In this document: positions 6,825 to 15,299 of the stretch, piece after piece
How the letters are laid out: the number at the start of each line of letters is the position of its first letter
Numbering within the stretch: the stretch's first letter is position 1
Source: F23-B02 sp946405205
GTDB lineage: Bacteria > Bacillota > Clostridia > Oscillospirales > Oscillospiraceae
NCBI GenBank assembly: GCA_946405205.1
Contig: CAMJGL010000010.1
Span: 1-64,000 of the forward strand
Length of the DNA: 64,000 bases
Direction of reading: 5' to 3'
The notes under the pieces: generated by a model
Seen by the model: the letters and a program-made list of their open reading frames with translations, nothing else
What the model was told of the DNA's origin: nothing
Database searches by the model: none
Made by a program: the position numbers and the translations under genes

Positions 6825-7599
6825 GCAGGGCAAAGTCGAACTGTGCGGCGTTAACACGTCAAAGCTTCCGCTGCTGAAAAACGCCGAGATGCGCGAGCTG
6901 ATCGCCGCGGCTCAGGCGGGCGACAAGGCGGCCAGAGAAAAGCTGATAAACGGCAACCTCAGGCTGGTCCTGTCGGTCATCCAGAAGTTTTCCGGCCGCG
7001 GGGAGAGCATGGACGACCTGTTTCAGGTGGGCTGCATCGGCCTCATAAAGGCCATCGACTGCTTCGATCTGAGCCAGAACGTGCAGTTTTCCACCTACGG
7101 AGTGCCGATGATATCCGGCGAGCTGCGCCGCTTTCTGCGCGATCACGGCGCGGTGCGCGTTTCCCGCTCGATGCGGGATACCGCCTACAGGGTGCTGCAG
7201 GTCAAGGAGCGGCTGACCGCCGAGCTCGGCCGCGAGCCCGATATAGACCGCATAGCCAAAGAGCTGCAGCTCAAGCGCTCCGAGGTCGTGTTCGCCATGG
7301 ACGCCATATGCGACCCGGTCTCCCTCTACGAGCCGGTCTACAGCGACAGCGGCGAGAGCGTCTGCGTCATGGACCAGATAGGCGACAGCAGGAACACGGA
7401 CGAGCACTGGCTGGAGCAGATCGCCCTCAGCGAGGCGATGTCGCACCTGTCAGAGCGCGAAAAACGCATCCTCGCCCTGCGTTTTTACAAGGGCAAGACC
7501 CAGATGGAGGTGGCAAAGGCGATCGGCATAAGCCAGGCACAGGTCTCCCGCCTCGAAAAAAACGCCATCAGCAGGATAAAGAAGGAGATAACGTCGTAG
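6823..7599 (+). CDS. sigG: RNA polymerase sporulation sigma factor SigG
   Basis: SigG is the late forespore sigma-70 factor; it directs transcription of spore germination, SASP and DNA-protection genes after engulfment. The 258-residue product starts with the SigG-specific MQGKVELCGVNTSKLPLLKN. It has region 2 with NGNLRLVLSVIQKF and the -10-recognition helix FDLSQNVQFSTYGVPMI, region 3, and a region 4.2 HTH TQMEVAKAIGISQAQVSRLE. In Bacillus sigG sits behind spoIIGA-sigE; here it follows spmAB. The SigF-type promoter and start-codon hairpin upstream suggest tight developmental control. Confidence 0.95.
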   Translation: MQGKVELCGVNTSKLPLLKNAEMRELIAAAQAGDKAAREKLINGNLRLVLSVIQKFSGRGESMDDLFQVGCIGLIKAIDCFDLSQNVQFSTYGVPMISGELRRFLRDHGAVRVSRSMRDTAYRVLQVKERLTAELGREPDIDRIAKELQLKRSEVVFAMDAICDPVSLYEPVYSDSGESVCVMDQIGDSRNTDEHWLEQIALSEAMSHLSEREKRILALRFYKGKTQMEVAKAIGISQAQVSRLEKNAISRIKKEITS

Positions 7600-7697
7600 T
7601 TCAGAGCCGCCGGCAGTCAAATTGCACAAAATGGCTCTTTTGCATTGTTGATAATTCACAAATCGCCGCAAATTTGATAATTATTTCGCAATTCCTA

Positions 7698-7916
7698 TTT
7701 ACAAGCCGGCGGCGCTGTGCTATTATTACATCGTCAGATTAATAACAGAGTTTGTTATATTTCTTCTTTTCTTTATTCTCTCTATTTCTTTATTTTCTTT
7801 AGTTGTTTCCGCAGCCGTGCTGCCGATCTCCTCAAGACGCAGCACAACACGAATGTATGTCACGTGTTAATAAAAGCCGCTGTCTCCTCCTGTTGGCAGC
7901 GGCTTTTATTATTTTC
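7698..7916 (+). ncRNA. Candidate small RNA with anti-Shine-Dalgarno loops
   Basis: A consensus-like promoter (TTTACA 7698-7703, 17-base spacer, TATTAT 7721-7726) is followed about 140-180 bases later by a strong terminator, AAAAGCCGCTG (7872-7882) / CAGCGGCTTTT (7897-7907) with a T-rich tail. No ORF with a ribosome binding site lies between. The predicted RNA of about 180 nt starts near 7733. It has a pyrimidine-rich unstructured stretch and a hairpin GTGCTGC/GCAGCAC whose loop holds CTCCTC. The terminator loop holds TCTCCTCCT. Exposed CUCCUC is complementary to GGAGG ribosome binding sites. The remaining bases, 7600-7697, hold no visible gene. Confidence 0.5.
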
Positions 7917-7926
7917 TGTCTTTGCA

Positions 7927-7959
7927 AAAACGGACGTTGGAAAAACCAGCGTCCGTTTT
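7927..7959 (-). terminator. Intrinsic terminator of the GntR gene
   Basis: AAAACGGACG (7927-7936) pairs with CGTCCGTTTT (7950-7959). Read on the minus strand the stem ends in TTTTTG, directly after the stop at 7964. Confidence 0.85.
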
Positions 7960-7963
7960 ATAA

Positions 7964-8665
7964 TCACAGGAGATTGAAATGCTCGATGCCGGTGCGGGAT
8001 ACGCCGAGATGGCGGCGCATGGCCGCCTCGGCCATGTCCCTGTCGCCGAACTTGAGAATATCGCAGATGAACACATGGTCGCAGTCGAGCACATCGTAAA
8101 AGCCCTCGGGTCTGCTGAACAGCAGATAGCTGCGGCAGCGCCAGAGCCTGTATTTCATCCGGTCGTATATCGCGGTGATAAGCTCGTTTCCTGAGGCCTT
8201 GACGATGGAAAAATGGAATTCTATCTCCTGCTCAAGCAGCTTTGCGAACACGAAGTTTTTTCCCTTGTGGAAGGCCTCGTCATAAAGCTCCTGAAGCTTG
8301 TGCGCCTTACGGTAAAGGTCGTCGAGCTGCTCGGGCGTTATCTTCAGAGCCGCTTGTCCCGCGGAATACTCCTCGACCATGCGGGTAAAATCGCAGATCT
8401 CGTCATATTCCTTTCTGTCGAACTCGGCCACATAGTACCGGCTGTTTTGTATCCTGACATAATTGTTGTTGGCGAGCTTTTCAAGGGCGGCCTTGACCGG
8501 CGAGCGGCTTATGCCCAGCTCCTGGGCGATGCTGCTTTCGCTTATGCGGCTTCCCGGCATCAGTGAGAAGCTGATTATATCCTGCAGCACCAGCTCATGC
8601 ACGATCTCGCTAAGAGGCATGAACGGGTTTTCCTTGCGAATCTTATCAAACTGCCTGCAATTCAT
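7964..8665 (-). CDS. GntR-family (FadR/FCD-type) transcriptional regulator
   Basis: A 233-residue regulator. Residues 15-80 form the winged HTH (ESSIAQELGISRSPVKAALEKL at about 43-64). Residues 90-225 are an all-helical FCD ligand domain with the metal-site histidines spread as EIEFHFSIV, DHVFICDIL and AMRRHLGVS. FCD regulators sense small organic acids and usually repress an adjacent catabolic or transport operon. The nearest gene upstream in the same direction is the remnant of an MFS transporter, so this may be the surviving regulator of a decayed pair (inference). The ligand is unknown. Confidence 0.88.
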   Translation of the reverse strand: MNCRQFDKIRKENPFMPLSEIVHELVLQDIISFSLMPGSRISESSIAQELGISRSPVKAALEKLANNNYVRIQNSRYYVAEFDRKEYDEICDFTRMVEEYSAGQAALKITPEQLDDLYRKAHKLQELYDEAFHKGKNFVFAKLLEQEIEFHFSIVKASGNELITAIYDRMKYRLWRCRSYLLFSRPEGFYDVLDCDHVFICDILKFGDRDMAEAAMRRHLGVSRTGIEHFNLL

Positions 8666-8790
8666 TCTTATCAGCTCCCTGTTTGTGATATACCGTTCCG
8701 CGGCCCCGCAAAGAGGCGGCAGTTATAGATATAAGAATAACATAAACGCGCACCATATGCAAACCAAAAAATGCTGTATTGACAGTAGTT

Positions 8791-9152
8791 TTATGCTTTT
8801 GAGCCGGCCTTTTTCACGCCTGACCAAAGCAGCAGCGCCGCGCTCACGGCGACGGCCGTATAATAGGGCAGCCTGACGGCTCCCGAGGCAGTTATATCCC
8901 TCACCAGCGACAGTATGAAGGGGCTTAAAAACTGCGCGAGATACAGCGCCGCGGATATGAACGGCATCACGTCTGTCGCCGCCGAGCGGCCCGCCTCCCT
9001 TGACGCGGCCGAGATGATGCAGGGCACGCCGCAGCCGTTGGCAAAGCCCACGCAGGCCGAGCCTATGAGCACTCCCGCCCAGCCGCCGTCAGCAGAGAGA
9101 GCGACAATATGCTCACGGTCAGAGTTTTTTGATTTGAAGCAATACTTTTCAT
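8791..9152 (-). pseudogene. MFS transporter remnant with internal deletion
   Basis: A normal gene start is present: ATG at 9152 after GGAAAGGAAATT, encoding MKSIASNQKTLTVSILSLSLL, which looks like an MFS first helix. After about 24 codons this frame shifts out and hits a stop near 9063. In another frame, from about 9072 to 8791, the sequence reads as the C-terminal roughly 93 residues of an MFS protein (GFANGCGVPCIISAASREAG, then two hydrophobic helices and a basic end). The middle of the transporter, some 250-300 residues, is missing. A large out-of-frame internal deletion is the simplest explanation. Confidence 0.75.
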
Positions 9153-9209
9153 AATTTCCTTTCCCGCGGGCGCGGCTATCGCATATTCATTCCGTCCCCG
9201 CAACACAAC

Positions 9210-9252
9210 GCAAAAAACGCGCAAGTCCTATCTGGACTTACGCGTTTTTTGC
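9210..9252. terminator. Strong terminator at the end of the aromatic operon
   Basis: GCAAAAAACGCG (9210-9221) / CGCGTTTTTTGC (9241-9252), with an inner CAAGTCC / GGACTT extension. It works on either strand and lies 65 bases past the aminotransferase stop. Confidence 0.9.
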
Positions 9253-9316
9253 AGCTCGATGCTTTGATTATATCAAATTTTCCGAAAAAGTCAAAAGCAA
9301 TTTTGACCGAAAACAC

Positions 9317-10507
9317 TTACAGGGAATACTGCTCCGCGAGCTTTTTGAAGGCGGGCAGCGAGCGGCGTATCGTGTCCTCGGACACGCAGTATGCGACGCG
9401 CACATAGCCCTCCACGCCGAAGCTGTCCGAGGGGACCATAAGCAGCTCGAAGCGCTTTCCGGCCTCGTAAAACTCAGTTCCGCTGACTCCGTTGGGAGCC
9501 TTGACGAACAGGTAGAACGCGCCGTCGGGCTTTACGCACTCAAAGCCCATCTCGGTCAGCGCACCGTAGAGCAGGGCGCGGTTTGCGGCGTAGGCGGCGA
9601 TATCGGGCCTTTCATCGGCGCACTCGGCCAGCATGTACTGGGACAGCGCGGGGGCGCAGAGATAGCCCAGCGACCTGCCCGCTCCGCAAACGGCGGCAAA
9701 GACCTTTCCGCTGTCGCTGACGCAGGGCGGCACCATGATATAGCCAAGGCGCTCGCCCGGCAGGGACAGGGATTTGCTGTAGGAATAGCAGACGATTGTG
9801 TCCGGATATATCGACGGTACGAAAGGCACCTCGGTGCCGTCGTAGATGAGCTCCCTGTACGGCTCGTCGGCGATCATGTATATGCTCTCGCCCTTTTTGG
9901 CGGACTCTGCCCTGAGTATATCCGCCATAGCCTCCAGCGTTTCTGCGCTGAGCACCGCGCCGGAGGGGTTGTTGGGCGAATTTACTATCACGGCCTTTAT
10001 CCCGCTTGCGACGACCTTTTTGAATACGGCAAGGTCAGGCTGCATGCTCAGGTCCGCCGGAGGAACGACCACGGCCTCAGCTCCGGCGTTCTCGACAAAC
10101 ACCTTGTATTCGGGAAAATAGGGGGCGAGCAGAGCGATCTTATCGCCCGGGCACACGAGCGCCCGCAGGCTTATCGCAAGCGACGCCGCCGCGCCGCAGG
10201 TGAGGTATATGCTGCCCGCGGGTATGTCGAAGCCCGCTCTGAGGCTCTCCTGCCGCGCCGCCGCCATACGCGCCTTCATAAGGCCGGGGGCCGGCGTGTA
10301 GCTGTGCAGGGTGATGCTGTCCACGCTGTCAAGGAGACTGCGAAAAGTTTCATCCACACGTCCGGGAGCCGGAACGCTGGGGTTTCCGATGCTGAAGTCA
10401 AAAACGTTCTCCGCGCCGATCTCCTGCCGTCTTGCGTCGGCAAATTCGGAGATGTCTCTGATTACCGAGCGGCTCTCGCCCAGTGCAAGCATTTTTTCCG
10501 ATACCAT
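9317..10507 (-). CDS. PLP-dependent class I/II aminotransferase of the aromatic operon
   Basis: A 396-residue fold-type I aminotransferase. Visible signatures are NSPNNPSG (176-183), the PLP-contacting ADEPYREL (213-220) and the Schiff-base lysine K245 in SYSKSLSLPGERLGY. It closes the aromatic operon, 21 bases after the DAHP synthase stop, so it plausibly transaminates phenylpyruvate and 4-hydroxyphenylpyruvate (inference from position). Sequence alone would also allow an aspartate or general aminotransferase. GAAAGGAGC precedes the ATG. A strong terminator follows. Confidence 0.88.
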   Translation of the reverse strand: MVSEKMLALGESRSVIRDISEFADARRQEIGAENVFDFSIGNPSVPAPGRVDETFRSLLDSVDSITLHSYTPAPGLMKARMAAARQESLRAGFDIPAGSIYLTCGAAASLAISLRALVCPGDKIALLAPYFPEYKVFVENAGAEAVVVPPADLSMQPDLAVFKKVVASGIKAVIVNSPNNPSGAVLSAETLEAMADILRAESAKKGESIYMIADEPYRELIYDGTEVPFVPSIYPDTIVCYSYSKSLSLPGERLGYIMVPPCVSDSGKVFAAVCGAGRSLGYLCAPALSQYMLAECADERPDIAAYAANRALLYGALTEMGFECVKPDGAFYLFVKAPNGVSGTEFYEAGKRFELLMVPSDSFGVEGYVRVAYCVSEDTIRRSLPAFKKLAEQYSL

Positions 10508-10528
10508 GGTTACGCTCCTTTCAGATCT

Positions 10529-11557
10529 TTATCTCAGGTCCGCAAGCTCAAGGATGAGCCTTTCGGTTTTGTCCCAGCCGAGGCAGGGGTCGGTTATCGA
10601 TTTGCCGTAAACACAGCCGTCGGGCTTCTGGTTTCCGTCCTCAAGGTATGACTCGATCATCAGGCCCTTGACCATGCGGAATATATCGCCGGAGTGCCTT
10701 GTGCTGTGCATGATCTCCTTCGCGATGCGCGGCTGCTCCTCCCAGTGCTTGCCGGAGTTGGAGTGGTTGGTGTCGATGACGACGCCGGGGTTAAGGAGCC
10801 CCGTTTTCGCGTAAAGCTCGCAGAGGAACTGCAGGTCCTCGTAGTGGTAGTTGGGAACGGTGCGCCCGTGCTTGTTGGCGTAGCCGCGCAGTATCGCGTG
10901 GGCGAGCGGATTGCCCTTGCTCTGCACCTCCCAGTTTGAGTACACGAAGGTGTGCGCGTGCTGGGCGGCGGTGATGGAGTTCATCATGACGGAGAGGTCG
11001 CCGCCTGTGGGGTTTTTCATGCCCACGGGGATATCGAGGCCGCTGGCGGTGAGCCTGTGGAGCTGGTTTTCCACCGACCTCGCGCCCACGGCGACATAGC
11101 TCAGGACGTCGGACAGGTAGTTGTGGTTTTCCGGGTACAGCATCTCGTCGGCGCAGGAAAAGCCCGTCTGCTCGAGCACCTTCATGTGCAGCTTGCGGAT
11201 AGAGATAAGGCCCTTGAGCATATCCGGGGAGCTGTTGGGGTCGGGCTGATGCAGCATGCCCTTGTAGCCGTCGCCGGTGGTGCGGGGCTTGTTGGTGTAA
11301 ACTCTGGGCACGATGATTATCTTGTCGGCAACGCGCTCCTGCACCCTGCGCAGGCGGGAGATATATTCGAGCACCGCGTCCTCGCGGTCAGCCGAGCAGG
11401 GGCCGATAACGAGCACGAGCCTGTCGTCGTCTCCGGTGAACACGGCCTGCAGGGCCTTGTCGTTTTCGCGCTTAATTCTGACGAGCTCGTCCGAAATGGG
11501 GTACATATCCTTGAGCGCCTGATGAGTGGGCATTTTTCTCTTAAATTCAACGTTCAT
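10529..11557 (-). CDS. aroF: 3-deoxy-7-phosphoheptulonate (DAHP) synthase, AroF/G/H type
   Basis: This enzyme condenses phosphoenolpyruvate and erythrose 4-phosphate, the committed step of the shikimate pathway. The 342-residue length and the motifs IGPCSADRED (metal-ligand C54), PRVYTNKPRTTGDGYKG and GMKNPTGGD are those of the class I-alpha (E. coli AroFGH) enzymes rather than the AroA/KDO8P type common in Firmicutes. Its ATG overlaps the tyrA stop by four bases, so the two are translationally coupled. Lack of a chorismate-mutase or ferredoxin-like extension suggests feedback control within the core, as in AroFGH, though the effector cannot be read from sequence. Confidence 0.93.
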   Translation of the reverse strand: MNVEFKRKMPTHQALKDMYPISDELVRIKRENDKALQAVFTGDDDRLVLVIGPCSADREDAVLEYISRLRRVQERVADKIIIVPRVYTNKPRTTGDGYKGMLHQPDPNSSPDMLKGLISIRKLHMKVLEQTGFSCADEMLYPENHNYLSDVLSYVAVGARSVENQLHRLTASGLDIPVGMKNPTGGDLSVMMNSITAAQHAHTFVYSNWEVQSKGNPLAHAILRGYANKHGRTVPNYHYEDLQFLCELYAKTGLLNPGVVIDTNHSNSGKHWEEQPRIAKEIMHSTRHSGDIFRMVKGLMIESYLEDGNQKPDGCVYGKSITDPCLGWDKTERLILELADLR

Positions 11558-12423
11558 TTTTTCTCTTCCTTGATATCAAAATATTCTCTGTGCTGCTTTG
11601 AAAGGCGCATCATTTCGCGTATCGCCTCGGTGTCGTCCCTTGCGATATCGTCGCGGAGCTGCGTGAATTTTTCCATGAACAGATCCATCTGCGCCAGAAG
11701 TTGCTCCTTGTTCAGCAGAAACAGCTCGCTCCACATGAGGTCGTTTATCTTCGCTATCCGCGTGAGGTCGCGGAAGGAGTCGCCGGTGTAATCGACGAGC
11801 CTGCGCGAATCCTTGCACACCATGAGTGACACCGCGATGCAGTGCGCAAGCTGCGACAGAAAGCCGATCATCTCGTCGTGCTCCTCCGGCGAGAGCTCGC
11901 TGACGGTCTTAAAGCCCATCTCATAGCCGAGCTTTTTGCAGAAATCTATCGCCTCCGGCGTGTTTTTCGCCGTTGGGGTCACGATGTAGTTTGCGCCGCT
12001 GAATATATCCTTGGTCGCATACTCCACGCCGCTGAGCTCACGTCCGGCCATGGGGTGAGCGCCGATGTACTCAAGGTCGCTCCTGAGCATCTCCTGAACC
12101 TTGTACACAACGCTGCACTTTACGCCTGTCACGTCCGTTATGAGCGCCTTGGGCTTTATATACTGCTGATTGTCCCTGAGCCACTCCAAAAAGGTGTGGG
12201 GGTACAGGGCGAAGATGAGCAGGTCGAACTGCCCGATATAATCGGGGTCGACCGTGCTTTTTCCGTGCGATATCAGTCCCTTTTCGACCGCGTAGTCTAT
12301 CGTCTCCTGCCGTCTGGCCATCGCGCCGACCTCAAAGCCCTTGTCCGTGAGCGCCTGCGCATAGCTGCCGCCCATCAGGCCGAGGCCGACTATCAGTATT
12401 TTCGTGTTTTTATTAAGCTCCAT
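11554..12423 (-). CDS. tyrA: Prephenate dehydrogenase (TyrA)
   Basis: TyrA oxidatively decarboxylates prephenate to 4-hydroxyphenylpyruvate for tyrosine. Residues 8-30 are the NAD(P)-binding Rossmann motif (VGLGLMGGS at 12-20). The active-site histidine motif GAHPMAGRE lies near residue 140. The remainder is the helical dimer domain. At 289 residues it lacks the C-terminal ACT domain of Bacillus-type TyrA, so tyrosine feedback through ACT is not expected. It overlaps aroA by 11 bases and aroF by 4, all on the minus strand. Confidence 0.93.
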   Translation of the reverse strand: MELNKNTKILIVGLGLMGGSYAQALTDKGFEVGAMARRQETIDYAVEKGLISHGKSTVDPDYIGQFDLLIFALYPHTFLEWLRDNQQYIKPKALITDVTGVKCSVVYKVQEMLRSDLEYIGAHPMAGRELSGVEYATKDIFSGANYIVTPTAKNTPEAIDFCKKLGYEMGFKTVSELSPEEHDEMIGFLSQLAHCIAVSLMVCKDSRRLVDYTGDSFRDLTRIAKINDLMWSELFLLNKEQLLAQMDLFMEKFTQLRDDIARDDTEAIREMMRLSKQHREYFDIKEEKK

Positions 12424-13624
12424 ACTCTACCTCCGCTCCGAGACGCCGCAGCACCTCAAAATAGTCCGGATAGCTCTTGCGCACCGCCTCCGCGCCGTCG
12501 ATAACGCCGCCGACAGCGCTTGCAAGCAGGCTCAGCGCCATGACGATGCGGTGATCGTTATGCCCGCTCAGCGTCTCTCTCGGGCTTTGCAGCCGCCCGG
12601 GCTCTATGACGACGCTGTTTTCCAGCACTCTTGCTTCAACGCCGAATTTTTCAAGCTCCTGCGCCATGACCGAGGCGCGGTCGCTCTCCTTTATTCTCAG
12701 CCGCCTTGTGCCCGTGAACACGGCTCCGACGCCCGACGCGGCAGCCGCCGCGAACAGCACCGGCCCGAGGTCGGGGCAGTTTGAAATGTCGATAACGGCG
12801 TTCGGGCTTTTAAGCCTCTCCAGCAGTTCAAGGCATACCCTGTCGCCCTGGATGCTGTCCGTATTGAGCCCCGTGACGCTTACAGAGCCTCCGAGGCTGT
12901 TGAGCGCAAACAGCGCCGCCGCGTTTGACCAGTCGCCCTCGACGCTCATGCTGCGGCAGAGATATCTCTGCCCGCCGGCGATATTGAACGTGTTCTCGGG
13001 GTTTTCCGTTATCTCTATCCCGAACGAGCGCAGCACCGCGACGGTCACGTCGATATACGCTCTGCTCTCGACCGGCGGCAGGACGCGAATAACGCTGCCG
13101 CCCTCAAGCAGAGGCAGGGCGAACAAAAGCCCCGTCACGAACTGGCTGCTGACGTCGCCGCGAAAGGTATATTCGCCCGATGTCAGCCTGCCGCTGAGCT
13201 CTATGCTCCCGCCGTCTTTTTTTATGCCGATGCCCTTTTCGGCGAAAAGCTCCTCATATATCCCGACGCCGCGCTCCATGAGCCTGCCCGTGCCGGTAAA
13301 GCGCGCGCGCTCACCGCAGGCCGCCGCTATGGGCAGCATGAAGCGCAGGGTGCTTCCGCTTTCGCGGCAGGGGAACACGGCTCCCTCAGCCGTCCTGTTT
13401 TTTCCGCCTTTTACCGTCACCGTATCGCCATCGAGCGCATATTCCGCGCCGAGGGCGGCGATGCAGTCGAGCGTTGCGAGCATATCCTCGCTGCGGGCAA
13501 GGCCGCGTACCGTGCTCTCGCCGTCGGCAAGGGCCGCGCAGATGAGCATACGGTGGGCATAGCTTTTTGACGGCGGCGCGCAGACCTCGCCCGAGCACCG
13601 CCCCGGCTTTATGCTTACTTTCAT
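12413..13624 (-). CDS. aroA: 3-phosphoshikimate 1-carboxyvinyltransferase (EPSP synthase)
   Basis: This enzyme transfers the enolpyruvyl group of PEP to shikimate 3-phosphate. The 403-residue product shows the substrate-binding SKSYAHRMLICAA (19-31; K20, S21, R25), CRESGSTLRFM around residue 87, and the late IKESDRASVMAQELEKFG and GHNDHRIVMAL motifs. The residue after ESGS in the glyphosate loop reads SGSTLRF rather than the GNAGTAMRPL arrangement of class I enzymes, resembling bacterial class II forms (inference). The start overlaps the aroQ stop as ATGA. Confidence 0.93.
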   Translation of the reverse strand: MKVSIKPGRCSGEVCAPPSKSYAHRMLICAALADGESTVRGLARSEDMLATLDCIAALGAEYALDGDTVTVKGGKNRTAEGAVFPCRESGSTLRFMLPIAAACGERARFTGTGRLMERGVGIYEELFAEKGIGIKKDGGSIELSGRLTSGEYTFRGDVSSQFVTGLLFALPLLEGGSVIRVLPPVESRAYIDVTVAVLRSFGIEITENPENTFNIAGGQRYLCRSMSVEGDWSNAAALFALNSLGGSVSVTGLNTDSIQGDRVCLELLERLKSPNAVIDISNCPDLGPVLFAAAAASGVGAVFTGTRRLRIKESDRASVMAQELEKFGVEARVLENSVVIEPGRLQSPRETLSGHNDHRIVMALSLLASAVGGVIDGAEAVRKSYPDYFEVLRRLGAEVEYGA

Positions 13625-14067
13625 TTCCGCTCTCCCAAAAGCTCTGCAAGGTAGTCCATGGCGTCGGTGTAGCCGGCAAGGCCGCGCCCGGTGACGGTGT
13701 GCACCGCCACCGCGCCGATATAGCTCACCTGCCTGAAGGCCTCGCGCTTGCTGACCTCGGAGATGTGCACCTCGACAGTGGGGATGCCCACGCCCTTGAC
13801 CGCGTCTGCGATGGCGACGCTTGTGTGGGTATAGGCGGCGGGGTTGAAGACGATGCCGTCGATGCCGTCAAAATACGCCTTTTGTATTGCGTCAACAAGG
13901 TCGCCCTCGTGGTTTGACTGGTAAAACTCGACCCCGACGCCCAGCTCTTTCGCGTGCTCGCTGACAAGCCGCCGCAGGTCGTCATAGCTCTGCCTGCCGT
14001 ATATATCCGGCTCTCTGATGCCGAGAATGTTTATGTTCGGGCCGTTGAGAATGAGAAATTTCATCAT
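13621..14067 (-). CDS. aroQ: Type II 3-dehydroquinate dehydratase
   Basis: Converts 3-dehydroquinate to 3-dehydroshikimate. The 148-residue protein has the type II signature: NGPNINILGIREPDIYG at the N-terminus (catalytic Arg and Tyr), NPAAYTHTSVAIADA in the centre and VEVHISEVSKREAFR after it. Two consecutive ATG codons (14067 and 14064) are both possible starts and both overlap the stop of the aroE-aroK fusion. The small dodecameric type II enzyme here takes the place of a type I AroD. Confidence 0.95.
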   Translation of the reverse strand: MMKFLILNGPNINILGIREPDIYGRQSYDDLRRLVSEHAKELGVGVEFYQSNHEGDLVDAIQKAYFDGIDGIVFNPAAYTHTSVAIADAVKGVGIPTVEVHISEVSKREAFRQVSYIGAVAVHTVTGRGLAGYTDAMDYLAELLGERK

Positions 14068-15299
14068 TTCAGCTCCTTCAGTATCGCCTCCGCGACCTCC
14101 TCGGGCGTTCCGTTTCCGTCCGCGTGCAGGTCGGCGGCGTTTTTGTAGATATCATACCGCGTCTCATACAGCTTCTCCAGCGCGGCCCTGTTCGAGGACA
14201 GGGGGCGGTCGTCGGTCGTGATGAGCTTTTCAAGCGTCCTGTCGATGAACACGACAGTGCCGTTCTGCCGCATGGCGCGGACGTTTTCCGGCCTGAGCAC
14301 CGCGCCGCCGCCGGTCGCTATTACGAGGCCGCCCTTCTTCGAGGCCTCGGCTATGACCCGGCTTTCAAGCTCGCGGAAGGCATTCTCGCCCTTTTGGGCG
14401 AAAAACTCCGCGATGGTCATGCCGATCTCGGCAACGATGGCGTCGTCGGTGTCAAAAAAGGTCTTTCCCGTGCGCCCGGCAATTATTTTGCCGACGGTGG
14501 TCTTGCCGCACGAGGGCATACCGACCAGCACGATGTTCTGCTTATCGGCTTTTACGAGGTTATATGCCTTTTCGATGAGCGCGGGCTCGACTTCCCTGCC
14601 CAGAAACACCGCCGAGGCGTAGACCGCCTGCGCCGACAGCATATACAGCCCGCCGGAGGCGGGGATGCCGCGCTCCTGCGCGTCGAGAACAAGGTTCGTG
14701 CGCAGGGGGTGGTATATCGCGTCGAGCACGCCCTCGAGCGCGGGAAACGCGCTTATGTCGATGGGCTTTTTTTCGGTGTCCGGATACATCCCCACTGGTG
14801 TGGTGTTTATTATTATCTGCGCGTCGGAGTGATTTTGGGCCGCCTCCTCATAGCTTATGAGTCCGTCCCCTCCGCGTCTTGACACATGGAGCACCGTCGC
14901 CGCGCCGTGGCTTTCGGCAACGGCGTGGGCGGTCCTGGAGGTGCCGCCGGTGCCGAGGATGAGCACCTTTTTGCCTTTGAAATCTATGCCTATGCGTTTG
15001 GCGAGCGCCGCCATGCCTGCAAAATCCGTATTGTCGCCGTAAAGCCTGCCGCCGGTGTTGACGACGGTGTTCACCGCGCCGATGCTCCTTGCCCTGTCGG
15101 ATATCTCGTCCAGATAGGGGATGACGCTCTGCTTATAGGGGATGGTGACGTTTATCGCGTTAAAAAAACGCTGCCTCATAAATCCGTCCAGCTCGTCGGG
15201 GCGCAGCTCCTTGAGCTCGTATTCATAGTCGGCAATGGCGCCGTGTATCTCACAGGAGTAGCTGTGGCCGAGGTGCTCGCCGATAAGTCCGTATTTCAT
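14064..15299 (-). CDS. Shikimate dehydrogenase - shikimate kinase fusion (AroE-AroK)
   Basis: A 411-residue bifunctional enzyme. Residues 1-240 are shikimate dehydrogenase: MKYGLIGEHLGHSYS, substrate-binding NVTIPYK, and the NADP-binding LILGTGGTSRTAHAVAE. Residues 250-411 are shikimate kinase: Walker A VGMPSCGKTTVG, the shikimate-binding DTDD and ATGGGAVLR, and the DRPL lid. I start at 15299, where the ATG overlaps the aroC stop as ATGA; a longer upstream frame reads through aroC. The fusion would hand dehydroshikimate to shikimate to shikimate 3-phosphate in one polypeptide. No frameshift separates the halves and no internal stop is present. Confidence 0.93.
   Translation of the reverse strand: MKYGLIGEHLGHSYSCEIHGAIADYEYELKELRPDELDGFMRQRFFNAINVTIPYKQSVIPYLDEISDRARSIGAVNTVVNTGGRLYGDNTDFAGMAALAKRIGIDFKGKKVLILGTGGTSRTAHAVAESHGAATVLHVSRRGGDGLISYEEAAQNHSDAQIIINTTPVGMYPDTEKKPIDISAFPALEGVLDAIYHPLRTNLVLDAQERGIPASGGLYMLSAQAVYASAVFLGREVEPALIEKAYNLVKADKQNIVLVGMPSCGKTTVGKIIAGRTGKTFFDTDDAIVAEIGMTIAEFFAQKGENAFRELESRVIAEASKKGGLVIATGGGAVLRPENVRAMRQNGTVVFIDRTLEKLITTDDRPLSSNRAALEKLYETRYDIYKNAADLHADGNGTPEEVAEAILKELK

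Noticed and set aside
7733..7916. 6S RNA for the candidate small RNA after sigG
   Set aside because: No long rod with a central bubble can be drawn and the 5' half is pyrimidine-rich and unpaired.
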